Positions 25,505 through 34,369 of a DNA stretch of 64,000 bases are shown here, piece by piece (the stretch's first letter is position 1; each line of letters opens with the position of its first letter). The position numbers and the translations under genes are program-made. Source of the DNA: Sphingomonas sp. Leaf20 (GTDB lineage Bacteria; Pseudomonadota; Alphaproteobacteria; Sphingomonadales; Sphingomonadaceae); assembly GCF_001421535.1 (NCBI RefSeq), contig NZ_LMKN01000008.1:1081257-1145256 (forward strand). The letters are read 5' to 3'. Below the pieces are notes generated by a model. The model was given only the letters and a program-made list of their open reading frames with translations, searched no databases and was not told the origin of the DNA.

Positions 25505-27319
25505 TTAAAGTCCCGCGCCCGCCAGCATCGCCGACGCGCCCTTCTCGGCCTCGTCGGCCAGCCCGCGGAACATGCCGAACAGCTCGCGGCCCATGCCGCT
25601 GACCGCGGGGGGCAACGTCACCATCTCGCGCGTCGCCCACACGTCCGCGTCGACCAGCGCCTCGAGCGTGCCGTTCACCGCATCGACTCGGATCATGTCG
25701 CCGTCGCGGATCAGCCCGATCGCGCCGTCGAGCAGCGCCTCGGGCGAGCAATGGATCGCGCACGGCACCTTGCCGCTCGCGCCCGACATGCGCCCATCGG
25801 TGACCAGCGCCACCTTGAATCCGCGATTCTGCAGCACGCCGAGCGGCGGCGTCAGCTTGTGCAGCTCGGGCATGCCGTTCGCGCGCGGCCCCTGGAAGCG
25901 GACGACGACGACGACGTCCTTTTCCAGCTCGCCGCGCTTGAACGCCTCGATCACGTCGAGCTGGTCGTCGAACACCATCGCGGGCGCCTCGACGATCCAG
26001 CGATCGCGCTCGACCGCGGACACCTTGATGCACGCGCGGCCGATATTGCCCGCGAGGATCCGCATGCCGCCATCCGCCGAGAACGGCGCGGTGGCGGGGC
26101 GCAGGATCGTCTCGTCACCGCTGTCGGGCGTGTCGCGCCATTCGAGCGCGCCGTCCGCGACGACCGCGGTCTTCGCATAGGCCGACAGGTCCTGCCCGCC
26201 GATCGTCATGATGTCGCCGTGGAGCAGGCCTTCGCTCAGCAGTTCGCGGATCACATAGGGCATGCCGCCCGCCGCCTCGAACGCGTTCACGTCCGCCGAG
26301 CCATTGGGATAGACGCGCGCGATCAGCGGCACCGCCGCCGACAGGCGATCGAAATCCTCCCAGTCGATCACGATCCCCGCCGCACGCGCGATCGCGGGGA
26401 CGTGGAGCAGGTGGTTGGTCGACCCGCCCGTCGCGAGCAGGCCGACCGCCGCATTGACGATCGCGCGCTCGTCGACACAGCGGCCGAGCGGCCGGTAGTC
26501 GTCGCCGCGCGCGCCGATCTTGGCGAGCCTATGCACCGCCGCGCGCGTCAGTTCCTGGCGCAGCTTGGTGCCCGGATTGACGAACGCCGCGCCCGGCATG
26601 TGGAGGCCCATGACCTCCATCATCATCTGGTTGGTGTTGGCGGTGCCGTAGAAGGTGCAGGTACCCTTCGAATGATAGGCGCCGATCTCCGCCTCGAGCA
26701 GTTCCTCGCGGCCGACCAGCCCTTCGGCGAACTTCTCGCGCACCGCGGCCTTGGCCTTGTTGGGCAGCCCGGTCGGCATCGGCCCGCCCGGGATCAGCAC
26801 CATCGGCAGATGCCCGAAGCGCAGCGCGCCCATCAGCAGTCCCGGCACGATCTTGTCGCAGATGCCGAGCAACGCCGCGCCCTCGAACGTGCCGTGGCTC
26901 AGCGCGATCGCCGTGCTCAGCGCGATCGTGTCGCGGCTGAACAGCGACAGCTCCATCCCCGGATAGCCCTGCGTCACGCCGTCGCACATCGCCGGCACGC
27001 CGCCCGCGACCTGCGCGGTGGCGCCGGCCTCGCGCGCCCAGACCTTCATCAGTTCGGGATAGCGGTAATAGACCGCATGCGCCGACAGCATGTCGTTATA
27101 CGCCGTCACGATGCCGATGTTCATGCCGGCATCGGCCTTCATCGCATCGCGGTCCTCCTCGGTCCCCGCATAGGCGTGCGCGAGATTCGCGCAGCCCAGC
27201 GACGGCCGGCGCACCTGCGCCTCGCCCTCGCGGTCGATCAGCGCGAGATAGGCGGCGCGGCTGTCGCGCGACCGTTCGATGATCCGGTCGGTGACCGCGG
27301 AGACGACGGCGTTCAGCAT
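25505..27319 (-). CDS. edd: phosphogluconate dehydratase
   Basis: A 604-residue member of the IlvD/Edd family of the usual length, with GGVPAMCDGVTQGYPGMELSL and TFYGTANTNQMMMEVMGLHMPG containing the cysteines that hold the iron-sulfur cluster, and TDGRMSGASGKVPCAIH near the C-terminus. It dehydrates 6-phosphogluconate to KDPG. One base separates it from pgl, so pgl-edd are tightly linked. Confidence 0.97.
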   Translation of the reverse strand: MLNAVVSAVTDRIIERSRDSRAAYLALIDREGEAQVRRPSLGCANLAHAYAGTEEDRDAMKADAGMNIGIVTAYNDMLSAHAVYYRYPELMKVWAREAGATAQVAGGVPAMCDGVTQGYPGMELSLFSRDTIALSTAIALSHGTFEGAALLGICDKIVPGLLMGALRFGHLPMVLIPGGPMPTGLPNKAKAAVREKFAEGLVGREELLEAEIGAYHSKGTCTFYGTANTNQMMMEVMGLHMPGAAFVNPGTKLRQELTRAAVHRLAKIGARGDDYRPLGRCVDERAIVNAAVGLLATGGSTNHLLHVPAIARAAGIVIDWEDFDRLSAAVPLIARVYPNGSADVNAFEAAGGMPYVIRELLSEGLLHGDIMTIGGQDLSAYAKTAVVADGALEWRDTPDSGDETILRPATAPFSADGGMRILAGNIGRACIKVSAVERDRWIVEAPAMVFDDQLDVIEAFKRGELEKDVVVVVRFQGPRANGMPELHKLTPPLGVLQNRGFKVALVTDGRMSGASGKVPCAIHCSPEALLDGAIGLIRDGDMIRVDAVNGTLEALVDADVWATREMVTLPPAVSGMGRELFGMFRGLADEAEKGASAMLAGAGL

Positions 27320-27320
27320 C

Positions 27321-28025
27321 TCAGGCGGCCCAGTGGATGTCGACGGGCAGCTCGACCTCGGCCAGCACGCGCCCGATCGGATATTTGGACGACGGACCCT
27401 GCTCGATCGCCTGTTCGAGCAGCGTCTTCTTCTCCTCGCCGGTGATCATGATCATCAGCGCCTTGGACGAAGCGATCGCCGCCGCGGACAGGGTGACGCG
27501 CGCCACAGGCGCCTCGGGGGGCAGCGGCTCGGGCATCACGCCCACCGCGCGGCGTTCCTTGGGACCGCTCAGCGCCTCGTCGAAATCGGGGCCGGGGAAG
27601 ATCGACGCGGTATGGCCGTCGGTACCCATGCCGAGCAGGCAGAAGTCGAGCGGCCAGTGCAGGTCCTGCATCAGCGCATCCGCCGAGCGGGCAGCGGCCT
27701 TATAGTCGGAGATCGCATCGGGGACGATCGGCTTTACGCGTGCGCCCTTGGGCAGGAAGATCTTGGCGAGCGCGGTGACGTTCGACAGCGGATCGCCCAG
27801 CTTCACGATCCGCTCGTCGCCGGGGATGATCGTGACCTTCTTCCAGTCGAGCTTGGCCTGGGCGAGCTTCTCATACGCCGCCATCGGCGTCTTGCCGCCC
27901 GCCAGCGCGATCACCGCCGAGCCGCGCGCGTCGAGCGCACTCTCGATGACGAACTGGATATCGCCGGCAACGGCGTTGGCGAGTTCTTCGGAATCCTCGT
28001 AATCCCACCATTCGATCTCGGTCAT
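27321..28025 (-). CDS. pgl: 6-phosphogluconolactonase
   Basis: A 234-residue protein of the NagB/DevB-type lactonase family: GSAVIALAGGKTPMAAYEKL, VTIIPGDERIV, and LLGMGTDGHTASIFPG, the lactonase signature. It hydrolyses 6-phosphogluconolactone between zwf and edd. A 200-base gap with a repeat separates it from zwf. Confidence 0.96.
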   Translation of the reverse strand: MTEIEWWDYEDSEELANAVAGDIQFVIESALDARGSAVIALAGGKTPMAAYEKLAQAKLDWKKVTIIPGDERIVKLGDPLSNVTALAKIFLPKGARVKPIVPDAISDYKAAARSADALMQDLHWPLDFCLLGMGTDGHTASIFPGPDFDEALSGPKERRAVGVMPEPLPPEAPVARVTLSAAAIASSKALMIMITGEEKKTLLEQAIEQGPSSKYPIGRVLAEVELPVDIHWAA

Positions 28026-28059
28026 ATGCTCAAACTCACTCAGTAATTATTGTTCGTGC

Positions 28060-28192
28060 CCCGACGGTACCGTTCGTGCCGGGTAGGGATCGAGCGAAGC
28101 CGAAAGCCCGTATCGAGGTACAATGCCACAAGCGGGCCAATCCCTCGATACGCCATCTCGACAAGCTCGATGACTACTCGGGACGAACGGAC
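28060..28192. repeat. intergenic repeat, family D, between zwf and pgl
   Basis: Starts with cgttcgtgccgggtagggat and cgagcgaagccgaaag, contains tatcgaggta, and ends with the inverted tccctcgatacgccatctcg, gactactcgggacgaacgg. Matches the copies at 23620 and 25425. Nothing else is seen in 28026-28225. Confidence 0.7.
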
Positions 28193-28225
28193 TTTAGGGG
28201 TGCGTTCGTCACGTTCGAAGAAAAC

Positions 28226-29689
28226 TCAGTCGTCCTGCCAGGTCACGCCGTCGCGCTCGGTCAGCGCGATCGCGGCGGACGGGCCCCAGCTGCCCGACGG
28301 ATAGCTTTTGGGCTTCATTCCATTGGCTTTCCAGCCCTCGCGGATCGCATCGATCCACGTCCATTGCGCCTCGACCTCGTCGCGGCGCACGAACAGCGTC
28401 TGGTCGCCCTCGATCAGGTCGAGCAGCAGGCGTTCATAGGCGATCCGCCGGCGGGTACCCGCAAATTCCGCATCGAGGCTAAGGTTCAGCGGCACCTCGC
28501 GAAGGCGGACGCCCTCGCGGTCGAGACCCGGTTCCTTGGCCATCACCAGCAGCTGGACATATTCCTCGGGCTGGAGGCGGATGATCAGCATGTTCGGCTG
28601 CAGCAGACCGCCGCGCCCCGCGAACATCGAATGCGGTACCGACTTGAACTGGATCGCGATCTCGCTGCGGCGGGCGGCCATGCGCTTGCCGGTGCGCAGA
28701 TAGAAGGGAACGCCGCGCCACCGCCAATTGTCGACATGCGCCTTGATTGCGACGAACGTCTCGGTGGTCGACGCTTCGCCGAGCTCGTCGGCATAGCTTT
28801 TCACGAACTTCCCGTTCACCGCGCCTTCGCCATATTGGCCGGTGACCGTCACGTGCGGCACCTCCTCGGGCTTGATGAGGCGGAGCGAGCGGAACACCTT
28901 CGACTTCTCGTCGCGGACGTCGGTACCCTCGAACCGCGCGGGCGGCTCCATCGCGATCAGCGCCAGCAGCTGGAGGATATGGTTCTGGACCATGTCGCGC
29001 AGCGCGCCCGCGCTTTCATAATAGCCGGCACGTTCCTCGAGGCCCACGGTCTCCGAGATCGTGATCTGGACGTTGTCGATCCCCTGCGCATTCCAGACGG
29101 GCTCGAAGAACGAATTGCCGAAGCGCAGCGCGAGGATGTTCTGGACGGTTTCCTTGCCGAGATAATGATCGATCCGGTAGGTCCGCTCCTCGGGGAAGGC
29201 CCGGGCGACCGCGTCGTTGATCTCGCGGCTGGTGTCGAGGTCGTAGCCGAGCGGCTTTTCGAGACCGACGCGCACCGTCTCGCCCGCAAGCCCGACCTTG
29301 TGCAGGCCTTCGATCGCCGATTCGAACAGCGAGGGTGCGGTTGAGAGATAGATCGCAAGACCGCCGGAAATGTCGCCGATCTTGTCCGCGAGCGGCTGGA
29401 ACGCGGCGGGATCGGACAGGTCGGTCGGCTGGTAATGGATGCGCTCGAGGAACGACGCGATCGCGGTCTCGTCCTTGCGGTCGTCGGACAGGAACTCGCC
29501 GAGCGCCTTTTCGGCGAACGCGCGGTACTGCGTATCGTCATATTCGTGGCGCGCGGCACCGGTGATCGTCAGCTCCTCGGGCAACAGCCCGTCGGCGTGA
29601 AGGCCATAAAGCGACGGCAGCAGCATGCGCTGCGCGAGATCGCCGGTGGCGCCGAACAGGAGCAGCTTGGCTACGGGATTACGATGCAT
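28226..29689 (-). CDS. zwf: glucose-6-phosphate 1-dehydrogenase
   Basis: A 487-residue enzyme with the coenzyme loop LLFGATGDLAQRM, the signature RIDHYLGKETVQN with the catalytic histidine, and EKPLGYD. It oxidises glucose-6-phosphate to 6-phosphogluconolactone with reduction of NADP. GGAG lies before the ATG. The gene is only 21 bases downstream of argC on the same strand and may be read from that upstream transcript as well. Confidence 0.97.
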   Translation of the reverse strand: MHRNPVAKLLLFGATGDLAQRMLLPSLYGLHADGLLPEELTITGAARHEYDDTQYRAFAEKALGEFLSDDRKDETAIASFLERIHYQPTDLSDPAAFQPLADKIGDISGGLAIYLSTAPSLFESAIEGLHKVGLAGETVRVGLEKPLGYDLDTSREINDAVARAFPEERTYRIDHYLGKETVQNILALRFGNSFFEPVWNAQGIDNVQITISETVGLEERAGYYESAGALRDMVQNHILQLLALIAMEPPARFEGTDVRDEKSKVFRSLRLIKPEEVPHVTVTGQYGEGAVNGKFVKSYADELGEASTTETFVAIKAHVDNWRWRGVPFYLRTGKRMAARRSEIAIQFKSVPHSMFAGRGGLLQPNMLIIRLQPEEYVQLLVMAKEPGLDREGVRLREVPLNLSLDAEFAGTRRRIAYERLLLDLIEGDQTLFVRRDEVEAQWTWIDAIREGWKANGMKPKSYPSGSWGPSAAIALTERDGVTWQDD

Positions 29690-29710
29690 GGAAGCTCCTG
29701 AACTGCCCGG

Positions 29711-30637
29711 TCAGAAGACCAGGCCGGCGACCGGGTCGACCCCGGCCATGATGTTGAGGTTCTGGACTGCGGCGCCGCCGGCACCCTTGCCCAGATTGTC
29801 GAGCGTCGCGATCAGCCGCGCATGGCCGACCGCGTCGTTCCCGCACACCCTCAGCGTAAGCCGATCGGTGCCGGCATTCTCCTCGATCTCGACCGCGCCA
29901 GCGTCACCGGCGGCGATGTTGACGAGCGTCGATCCCTCGAACGCGGCGCGCAGTACGTCCTCGATGGCCGCGAGCGAGGGGCGGCCGGGCAGGGCATGCA
30001 GGTGCAGCGGCACCTCGACCACCATGCCGCGATACGCGTTGGCGACCGCGGGTGCAAAGATCGGGGCATGCGTCAGCCCGGCGTGCTGCGTCATCTCGGC
30101 GATGTGCTTGTGCGCGAGACCGAGTGCATAGGCGCGGAACGCGGTAGTCGCGCCGCCAGCCTCGAACTCGGCGATCATCGACTTGCCGCCACCCGAATAG
30201 CCCGATGCGGCATTGATGCTCAACGGCAGGTCCGCGGGGATCAGCCCGGTGGCAACCAGCGGCGCGACCAGCGCGAGGAAACCGGTCGGGTAGCAGCCTG
30301 GATTGGCGACGCGCGCGGCGTTCGCGATCCGCTCCGCCTGTCCCGGAAGTTCCGGAAAGCCATAGGTCCAGCCCGGCGCGACGCGATGCGCGCTCGACGC
30401 ATCGATCACGCGCGTGCGCGGGTTGTCGATCAACGCCACCGCTTCGCGCGCGGCATCGTCGGGCAGGCAGAGAATGACGAAATCGGCGTCGTTCAGCGCC
30501 TGACGACGGGCCTCGGGATCCTTGCGGCGCTCTTCGGGCAGCAATGCGATCGCCAGATCGATGCGACCCGCCAACCGGTCGCGGATTTCGAGCCCGGTGG
30601 TACCGACCGCCCCATCGATGAAGACCGTCGCGCTCAT
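29711..30637 (-). CDS. argC: N-acetyl-gamma-glutamyl-phosphate reductase (short type)
   Basis: A 308-residue enzyme with the NADP loop IDGAVGTTGLEI, active-site Cys115 in NPGCYPTGFL, SGYSGGGKSMI, and the histidine segment HKHIAEMTQ. The length fits the shorter ArgC type common in Alphaproteobacteria. It makes N-acetylglutamate semialdehyde in arginine synthesis. The start overlaps the SH3 gene stop by ATGA, and zwf follows after 21 bases, an unusual link of an arginine gene to the Entner-Doudoroff set. Confidence 0.94.
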   Translation of the reverse strand: MSATVFIDGAVGTTGLEIRDRLAGRIDLAIALLPEERRKDPEARRQALNDADFVILCLPDDAAREAVALIDNPRTRVIDASSAHRVAPGWTYGFPELPGQAERIANAARVANPGCYPTGFLALVAPLVATGLIPADLPLSINAASGYSGGGKSMIAEFEAGGATTAFRAYALGLAHKHIAEMTQHAGLTHAPIFAPAVANAYRGMVVEVPLHLHALPGRPSLAAIEDVLRAAFEGSTLVNIAAGDAGAVEIEENAGTDRLTLRVCGNDAVGHARLIATLDNLGKGAGGAAVQNLNIMAGVDPVAGLVF

Positions 30638-31065
30638 GCCGCCACCGCCGCCGGCGCTGCCTGATCGATCGCATCGAGATCGACATAACCGACCAGCCCG
30701 CTTGGCCGCGCAACGCCCCAGGCGGACTTGCCCGCGATCTCGAGCACTTCGATCGTGTCGCCGCTATTGAGCGTTGCCATTGGTGCACTGTCGCCGTCGC
30801 GCGCGCTGCGCAACGTCACCGGGCGGGCGACGGTACGCGGCATGGGAACGGCGTAATGCGGCGCGAAAACGAGCTCGGCGAGGCGGATGTCGGCAATGTC
30901 GCGCCGTACCGCGTGCGTCCGCGGGTCGAGCTCGACCGACCGCCCCGTCAGCGCAAAGCTCTGCCGGGGCGAATCAACGGCGTCCCGGCGCGGCGAGACG
31001 GTGTCAGGCTTATGCTGCGTGGGGCTGGGCGTCGTTATCGCCGATGAATTGCCCGAATTCTTCAA
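30634..31065 (-). CDS. SH3-domain protein (start uncertain)
   Basis: The frame ends with a bacterial SH3-like fold: LRSARDGDSAPMATLNSGDTI followed by VLEIAGKSAWGVARPSGLVGYVD. Ahead of it is a segment LTGRSVELDPRTHAVRRDIADIRLAELVFAPHY of the kind found in alphaproteobacterial SH3/NlpC-associated proteins. No ATG lies between the end of the upstream marR-like gene and the conserved part. The TTG at 31065 (143 residues) is offered, which overlaps marR by 56 bases; an ATG at 31152 would overlap more. Role unknown. It lacks a signal peptide. Coupled to argC by ATGA. Confidence 0.6.
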   Translation of the reverse strand: MKNSGNSSAITTPSPTQHKPDTVSPRRDAVDSPRQSFALTGRSVELDPRTHAVRRDIADIRLAELVFAPHYAVPMPRTVARPVTLRSARDGDSAPMATLNSGDTIEVLEIAGKSAWGVARPSGLVGYVDLDAIDQAAPAAVAA

Positions 31066-31357
31066 GAAACACTGCCCCTTCGCTGGTCCGTGCGACAAAG
31101 ATGTTGCGCTTGTCGCTATCGTCGCGTTGCCGGCGCAGATAGCCGAGGGCACCCAACCTGTTCAAGGCGCGCGTTACGACGGGCTTCGATACGTTCAGTG
31201 CACGCGCCAGACCGCGCACGGTATGCGGGCCGGGTTTGAGGTAGACGAGCAGGAGGAGCGCCATCTGGCGATTGGTCAGATCAGGTTCACCCGACCGGAC
31301 ATAATCAACCAAAGCCGTCATCCAGGTTGATAGGGTATTGACTGCCATTGATGCCAC
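31010..31357 (-). CDS. MarR-like winged-helix regulator
   Basis: A 115-residue protein with the MarR core: LTNRQMALLLLVYLKPGPHTVRGLARALNVSKPVVTRALNRL (helix-turn-helix, about residues 27-68), then the wing GALGYLRRQRDDSDKRNIFVARTSEG. It is shorter than typical MarR proteins, lacking most of the terminal dimerisation helices. The target is unknown. First gene of a minus-strand run to argC and divergent from secG across 198 bases. Confidence 0.8.
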   Translation of the reverse strand: MASMAVNTLSTWMTALVDYVRSGEPDLTNRQMALLLLVYLKPGPHTVRGLARALNVSKPVVTRALNRLGALGYLRRQRDDSDKRNIFVARTSEGAVFLEEFGQFIGDNDAQPHAA

Positions 31358-31491
31358 AGCGTTGATCCGCCATCTGAATATTAAGCACGATGCTCATCCA
31401 AGAGCGTCATTACGGTGTCACAACGCCCGCCCTCGCGGCTTGTTTCCGTGGTTTCGGGCCCATGGTGCGATATGCGGAGCCCGGGTTGCGG

Positions 31492-31520
31492 TTGATCGTT
31501 GCCGCTGACTCGCCTATGTG
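31492..31520 (+). promoter_or_regulatory. putative secG promoter
   Basis: TTGATC (31492-31497) and TATGTG (31515-31520) are 17 bases apart, about 36 bases before the secG ATG. The opposite strand of this 198-base region must hold the marR promoter. Confidence 0.5.
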
Positions 31521-31555
31521 CGCGCCTTCGCAAAAGTTCCGGGGTTTTCCGCGCA

Positions 31556-31948
31556 ATGTTCGCCTTTCTGCTTGTCATCCACGCGATCATCGCGGCGGCC
31601 CTTGTCACCGTGATCCTCATGCAGCGCTCGGAAGGCGGCGGTCTGGGCATGGGCGGCAGCCCGGCGGGGCTGATGTCGGCACGAGGCGCGGCGGATTTCC
31701 TGACGCGTGCGACCGGTGTCCTCGCGACGATGTTCGTGCTCTTCTCGATCCTGCTCGCGGTGCTTGCCGCGAATCACCGCACCAGCGAGATCGATACCTC
31801 GCTGGCACGCACGCCAGCCGCAGCGGCCACCGCGGTCCCGACCGCGCAGCCCAAGGGCGACGCCGCGCCGTTCGCCGGTGGTGCCGAGAATGCGGGCGTC
31901 GCTGCGCCGGCCCCGGCCGACAACGGCGCCGTCCCGCTAGCCAACTAA
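31556..31948 (+). CDS. secG: preprotein translocase subunit SecG
   Basis: A 130-residue membrane protein with two membrane helices (FAFLLVIHAIIAAALVTVIL and TRATGVLATMFVLFSILLAVLA) and the conserved connecting loop QRSEGGGLGMGGSP. The C-terminal 45 residues are Ala/Pro-rich and not conserved. SecG joins SecY and SecE in the inner-membrane translocon. The frame is open to 31499, but the family start is the ATG at 31556. Confidence 0.92.
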   Translation: MFAFLLVIHAIIAAALVTVILMQRSEGGGLGMGGSPAGLMSARGAADFLTRATGVLATMFVLFSILLAVLAANHRTSEIDTSLARTPAAAATAVPTAQPKGDAAPFAGGAENAGVAAPAPADNGAVPLAN

Positions 31949-31970
31949 ACACTCCATTCGCCGACAAAAG

Positions 31971-31992
31971 GCCCCTGCGTGATCCGCGGGGC
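31971..31992 (+). terminator. weak terminator between secG and pyrG
   Basis: Stem gcccc(t)gcg (31971-31979) with cgcggggc (31985-31992), A-run before and tcttg after. Imperfect and short. Confidence 0.4.
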
Positions 31993-32033
31993 TCTTGTCG
32001 TTCGTCCCCAACACACGCTACGAGACTCTTCCC

Positions 32034-33668
32034 ATGGCTCGGTACATTTTCATCACCGGGGGCGTGGTATCGTCGCTCGGTAAAGGTCTCATGGCGGCAT
32101 CGCTTGCCGCCCTCCTCCAGGCACGCGGCTACAGCGTCAGGATCCGGAAGTTCGATCCGTATCTGAACGTCGATCCCGGCACGATGTCGCCCTATCAGCA
32201 CGGCGAGGTCTATGTGACCGACGACGGGGCCGAGACCGATCTCGACCTCGGTCACTATGAACGCTTCACGGGCGTGCCCTCGCGCCAGTCGGACAACGTC
32301 ACCTCCGGCCGCATCTATCAGCAGATCATCGCCCGCGAACGCCGCGGCGACTATCTCGGCGCGACGGTGCAGGTCATCCCGCACGTCACCGACGCGATCA
32401 AGGCGTTCGCGCGCGCCGAGACCGACGATGTCGACTTCGTGCTCTGCGAGATCGGCGGCACCGTCGGCGACATCGAATCGCTCCCCTTCATCGAGGCGAT
32501 TCGCCAGCTGAAGAACGAGGAAGGGCGCGGCAAGGCGATCAGCATCCACGTGACGCTGGTCCCCTATATCGCCGCCGCGGGCGAGCTGAAGACCAAGCCG
32601 ACGCAGCATTCGGTCCGCGAACTCGCAGCGCTCGGCGTCCAGCCCGACGTGCTCGTGTGCCGCTGCGAGCACCCGCTGCCGCCGTCCGAGCGCGCCAAGA
32701 TCGCTTTGTTCTGCAATGTGCCCGCCAGCGCGGTCATCCCCGCGCTTGACGCGAAGAGCATCTACGGCGTGCCGCTTCAGTATCACGGCGAGGGCCTCGA
32801 CATCGAAGTGCTCCGCGCGTTCGGGATCGAGCCTGCCGAGGCACCCGATCTGTCGCGCTGGACCGAGATCATGGACCGGCTGACCAATCCGCAAGGGGAA
32901 GTCACGATCGGCGTGGTCGGCAAATATGTTGGCCTGCAGGACGCGTACAAGTCGCTCAACGAGGCACTGGTCCACGGCGGAATCGCAAACCGCGTCAAGG
33001 TCAACGTCCGCTGGATCGACGCCGAGCTGTTCGAGAATGCCGAGAGCGACATCGCCGGCCAGCTCGAGCCGTGCGACGCGATCCTCGTCCCCGGCGCATT
33101 CGGCGAGCGTGGTGCCGAGGGCAAGATCGCCTCGGTCAAGTTCGCGCGTGAGCGCAAGATCCCGTATTTCGGGATCTGCTTCGGGATGCAGATGGCGTGC
33201 GTCGAGGGCGCACGCGACCTGAGCGGCGTGCCAAACGCCTCGTCGACCGAATTCGGCCCGACCGACGAGCCCGTGGTCGGCATGATCACCGAATGGATGG
33301 GTCGCGAGGGGCTCGAGACGCGCGCGGCGGAGGGTGATCTCGGTGGTACGATGCGACTCGGTGCCTATGACGCCAAGCTCGCGGGCAACAGCGTCGTCGC
33401 GTCGATCTATGGCGGCACCGAGATCTCCGAACGTCACCGTCATCGCTACGAGGTCAACACCGGGTACAAGGAAGCGCTCGAGCGCGGCGGCCTCGTCTTC
33501 TCGGGCATGTCGCCCGACGGTACGCTCCCAGAAATCGTCGAGCGGCCCGACCACCCCTGGTTCGTCGGCGTCCAGTTCCACCCGGAACTGAAGAGCAAGC
33601 CCTTCGACCCGCATCCGCTGTTCGCCAGCTTCATCGAAGCCGCCGTGAAGCAGAGCCGCCTGGTCTGA
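32034..33668 (+). CDS. pyrG: CTP synthase
   Basis: A 544-residue enzyme of the usual length. The N-terminal synthase domain begins [18 protein letters not shown] with the P-loop, and the glutaminase domain has [14 protein letters not shown] with nucleophile Cys382 and [20 protein letters not shown] with the His-Glu pair. It aminates UTP to CTP with glutamine nitrogen. Start ATG at 32034 matches the family; the frame is open 39 bases further. Followed by a hairpin and a small repeat element. Confidence 0.98.
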   Translation: MARYIFITGGVVSSLGKGLMAASLAALLQARGYSVRIRKFDPYLNVDPGTMSPYQHGEVYVTDDGAETDLDLGHYERFTGVPSRQSDNVTSGRIYQQIIARERRGDYLGATVQVIPHVTDAIKAFARAETDDVDFVLCEIGGTVGDIESLPFIEAIRQLKNEEGRGKAISIHVTLVPYIAAAGELKTKPTQHSVRELAALGVQPDVLVCRCEHPLPPSERAKIALFCNVPASAVIPALDAKSIYGVPLQYHGEGLDIEVLRAFGIEPAEAPDLSRWTEIMDRLTNPQGEVTIGVVGKYVGLQDAYKSLNEALVHGGIANRVKVNVRWIDAELFENAESDIAGQLEPCDAILVPGAFGERGAEGKIASVKFARERKIPYFGICFGMQMACVEGARDLSGVPNASSTEFGPTDEPVVGMITEWMGREGLETRAAEGDLGGTMRLGAYDAKLAGNSVVASIYGGTEISERHRHRYEVNTGYKEALERGGLVFSGMSPDGTLPEIVERPDHPWFVGVQFHPELKSKPFDPHPLFASFIEAAVKQSRLV

Positions 33669-33674
33669 ACCGCA

Positions 33675-33700
33675 GTGGGCGCCCCCCAAAGGGCGCCCAC
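33675..33700 (+). terminator. hairpin after pyrG
   Basis: Perfect 10-bp stem gtgggcgccc (33675-33684) and gggcgcccac (33691-33700), loop cccaaa, six bases past the pyrG stop. No T-run follows (gaaagcg). Confidence 0.55.
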
Positions 33701-33714
33701 GAAAGCGAAGTATT

Positions 33715-33810
33715 GATCACGAGAAGGCGCAAAGGCGCCGAGGGACCCAAATCCAGGCGCCACCCTCATAAGATCCCAAAATCTTCGCGCCTTCGCGCCT
33801 CCGCGCGAAC
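33715..33810. repeat. MITE-like copy of the inverted repeat that flanks the GxxExxY gene
   Basis: Arms 33715-33742 (gatcacgagaaggcgcaaag...) and 33783-33810 (...cctccgcgcgaac) are inverted with 20 of 28 positions matching, and only 40 bases lie between them. Both outer ends resemble those of 19527-19972 (gatcacg on the left, cg-t/c-gaac on the right). There is no gene inside. It lies between pyrG and the hsp20 gene. Confidence 0.6.
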
Positions 33811-33836
33811 TTTTCTACACTCCGAACCCCAGACAC

Positions 33837-33870
33837 AATAAAGGCGCCCGGACCCAAGAGTCCGGACGCC
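33837..33870 (-). terminator. terminator of the hsp20 gene
   Basis: Stem ggcgcccggac (33843-33853) with gtccggacgcc (33860-33870), one G-T pair, followed on the minus strand by TTTATT. It lies 22 bases past the hsp20 stop. Confidence 0.85.
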
Positions 33871-33892
33871 CAACAGCCCTAAGCAACGTCGT

Positions 33893-34369
33893 TCAGGCGG
33901 CTTGGTCGATCGCCGCCGGATCCGCGCTCGCGTCGACCGCAGCCAGCGGCGCGCCGGTCTTGATCGCGATGCTCTTGGGCTTCATCGCCTCGGGCACTTC
34001 GCGGACCAGATCGATCACCAGCAGGCCGTCTGCAAGCCGCGCGTCGTGCACCAGAACGAAGTCGGCGAGCTCGAAGCGCCGCTCGAACGAACGGTTGGCG
34101 ATGCCGACATGGAGCAACTGTCCTTCGGGCGCCTTCTCGTCCTTCTTGCCCGACACCAGCAACAGGTTCTGCTGCGCGGTGATCGCGATCTCGTCGCGCG
34201 CGAAACCAGCGACCGCGAGCGTGATCCGATAGCGGTCCTGCGCGATGCGTTCGAGATTGAACGGGGGATAATTGTCGGACGATGCAGCGCGCGCGTTCGT
34301 CTCGATCATGTCGAACAGCCGGTCGAAACCCACGGTCGAGCGGCGATAGGGGGTAAGGTCGAGTCGCAT
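33893..34369 (-). CDS. Hsp20 small heat-shock protein (IbpA-like)
   Basis: A 158-residue protein of the alpha-crystallin family. It starts MRLDLTPYRRSTVGFDRLFDMIE, a standard IbpA-type N-terminus, has the NYPPFNLERIAQDRYRITLAVAG strands, GIANRSFERRFELAD and the C-terminal PKSIAIKTG (I-x-I-like anchoring motif). It holds unfolding proteins in the cytoplasm. AGGA lies 7 bases before the ATG at 34369 and is sequestered in a ROSE-type structure, so translation is probably temperature controlled. Followed by its own terminator. Confidence 0.93.
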   Translation of the reverse strand: MRLDLTPYRRSTVGFDRLFDMIETNARAASSDNYPPFNLERIAQDRYRITLAVAGFARDEIAITAQQNLLLVSGKKDEKAPEGQLLHVGIANRSFERRFELADFVLVHDARLADGLLVIDLVREVPEAMKPKSIAIKTGAPLAAVDASADPAAIDQAA

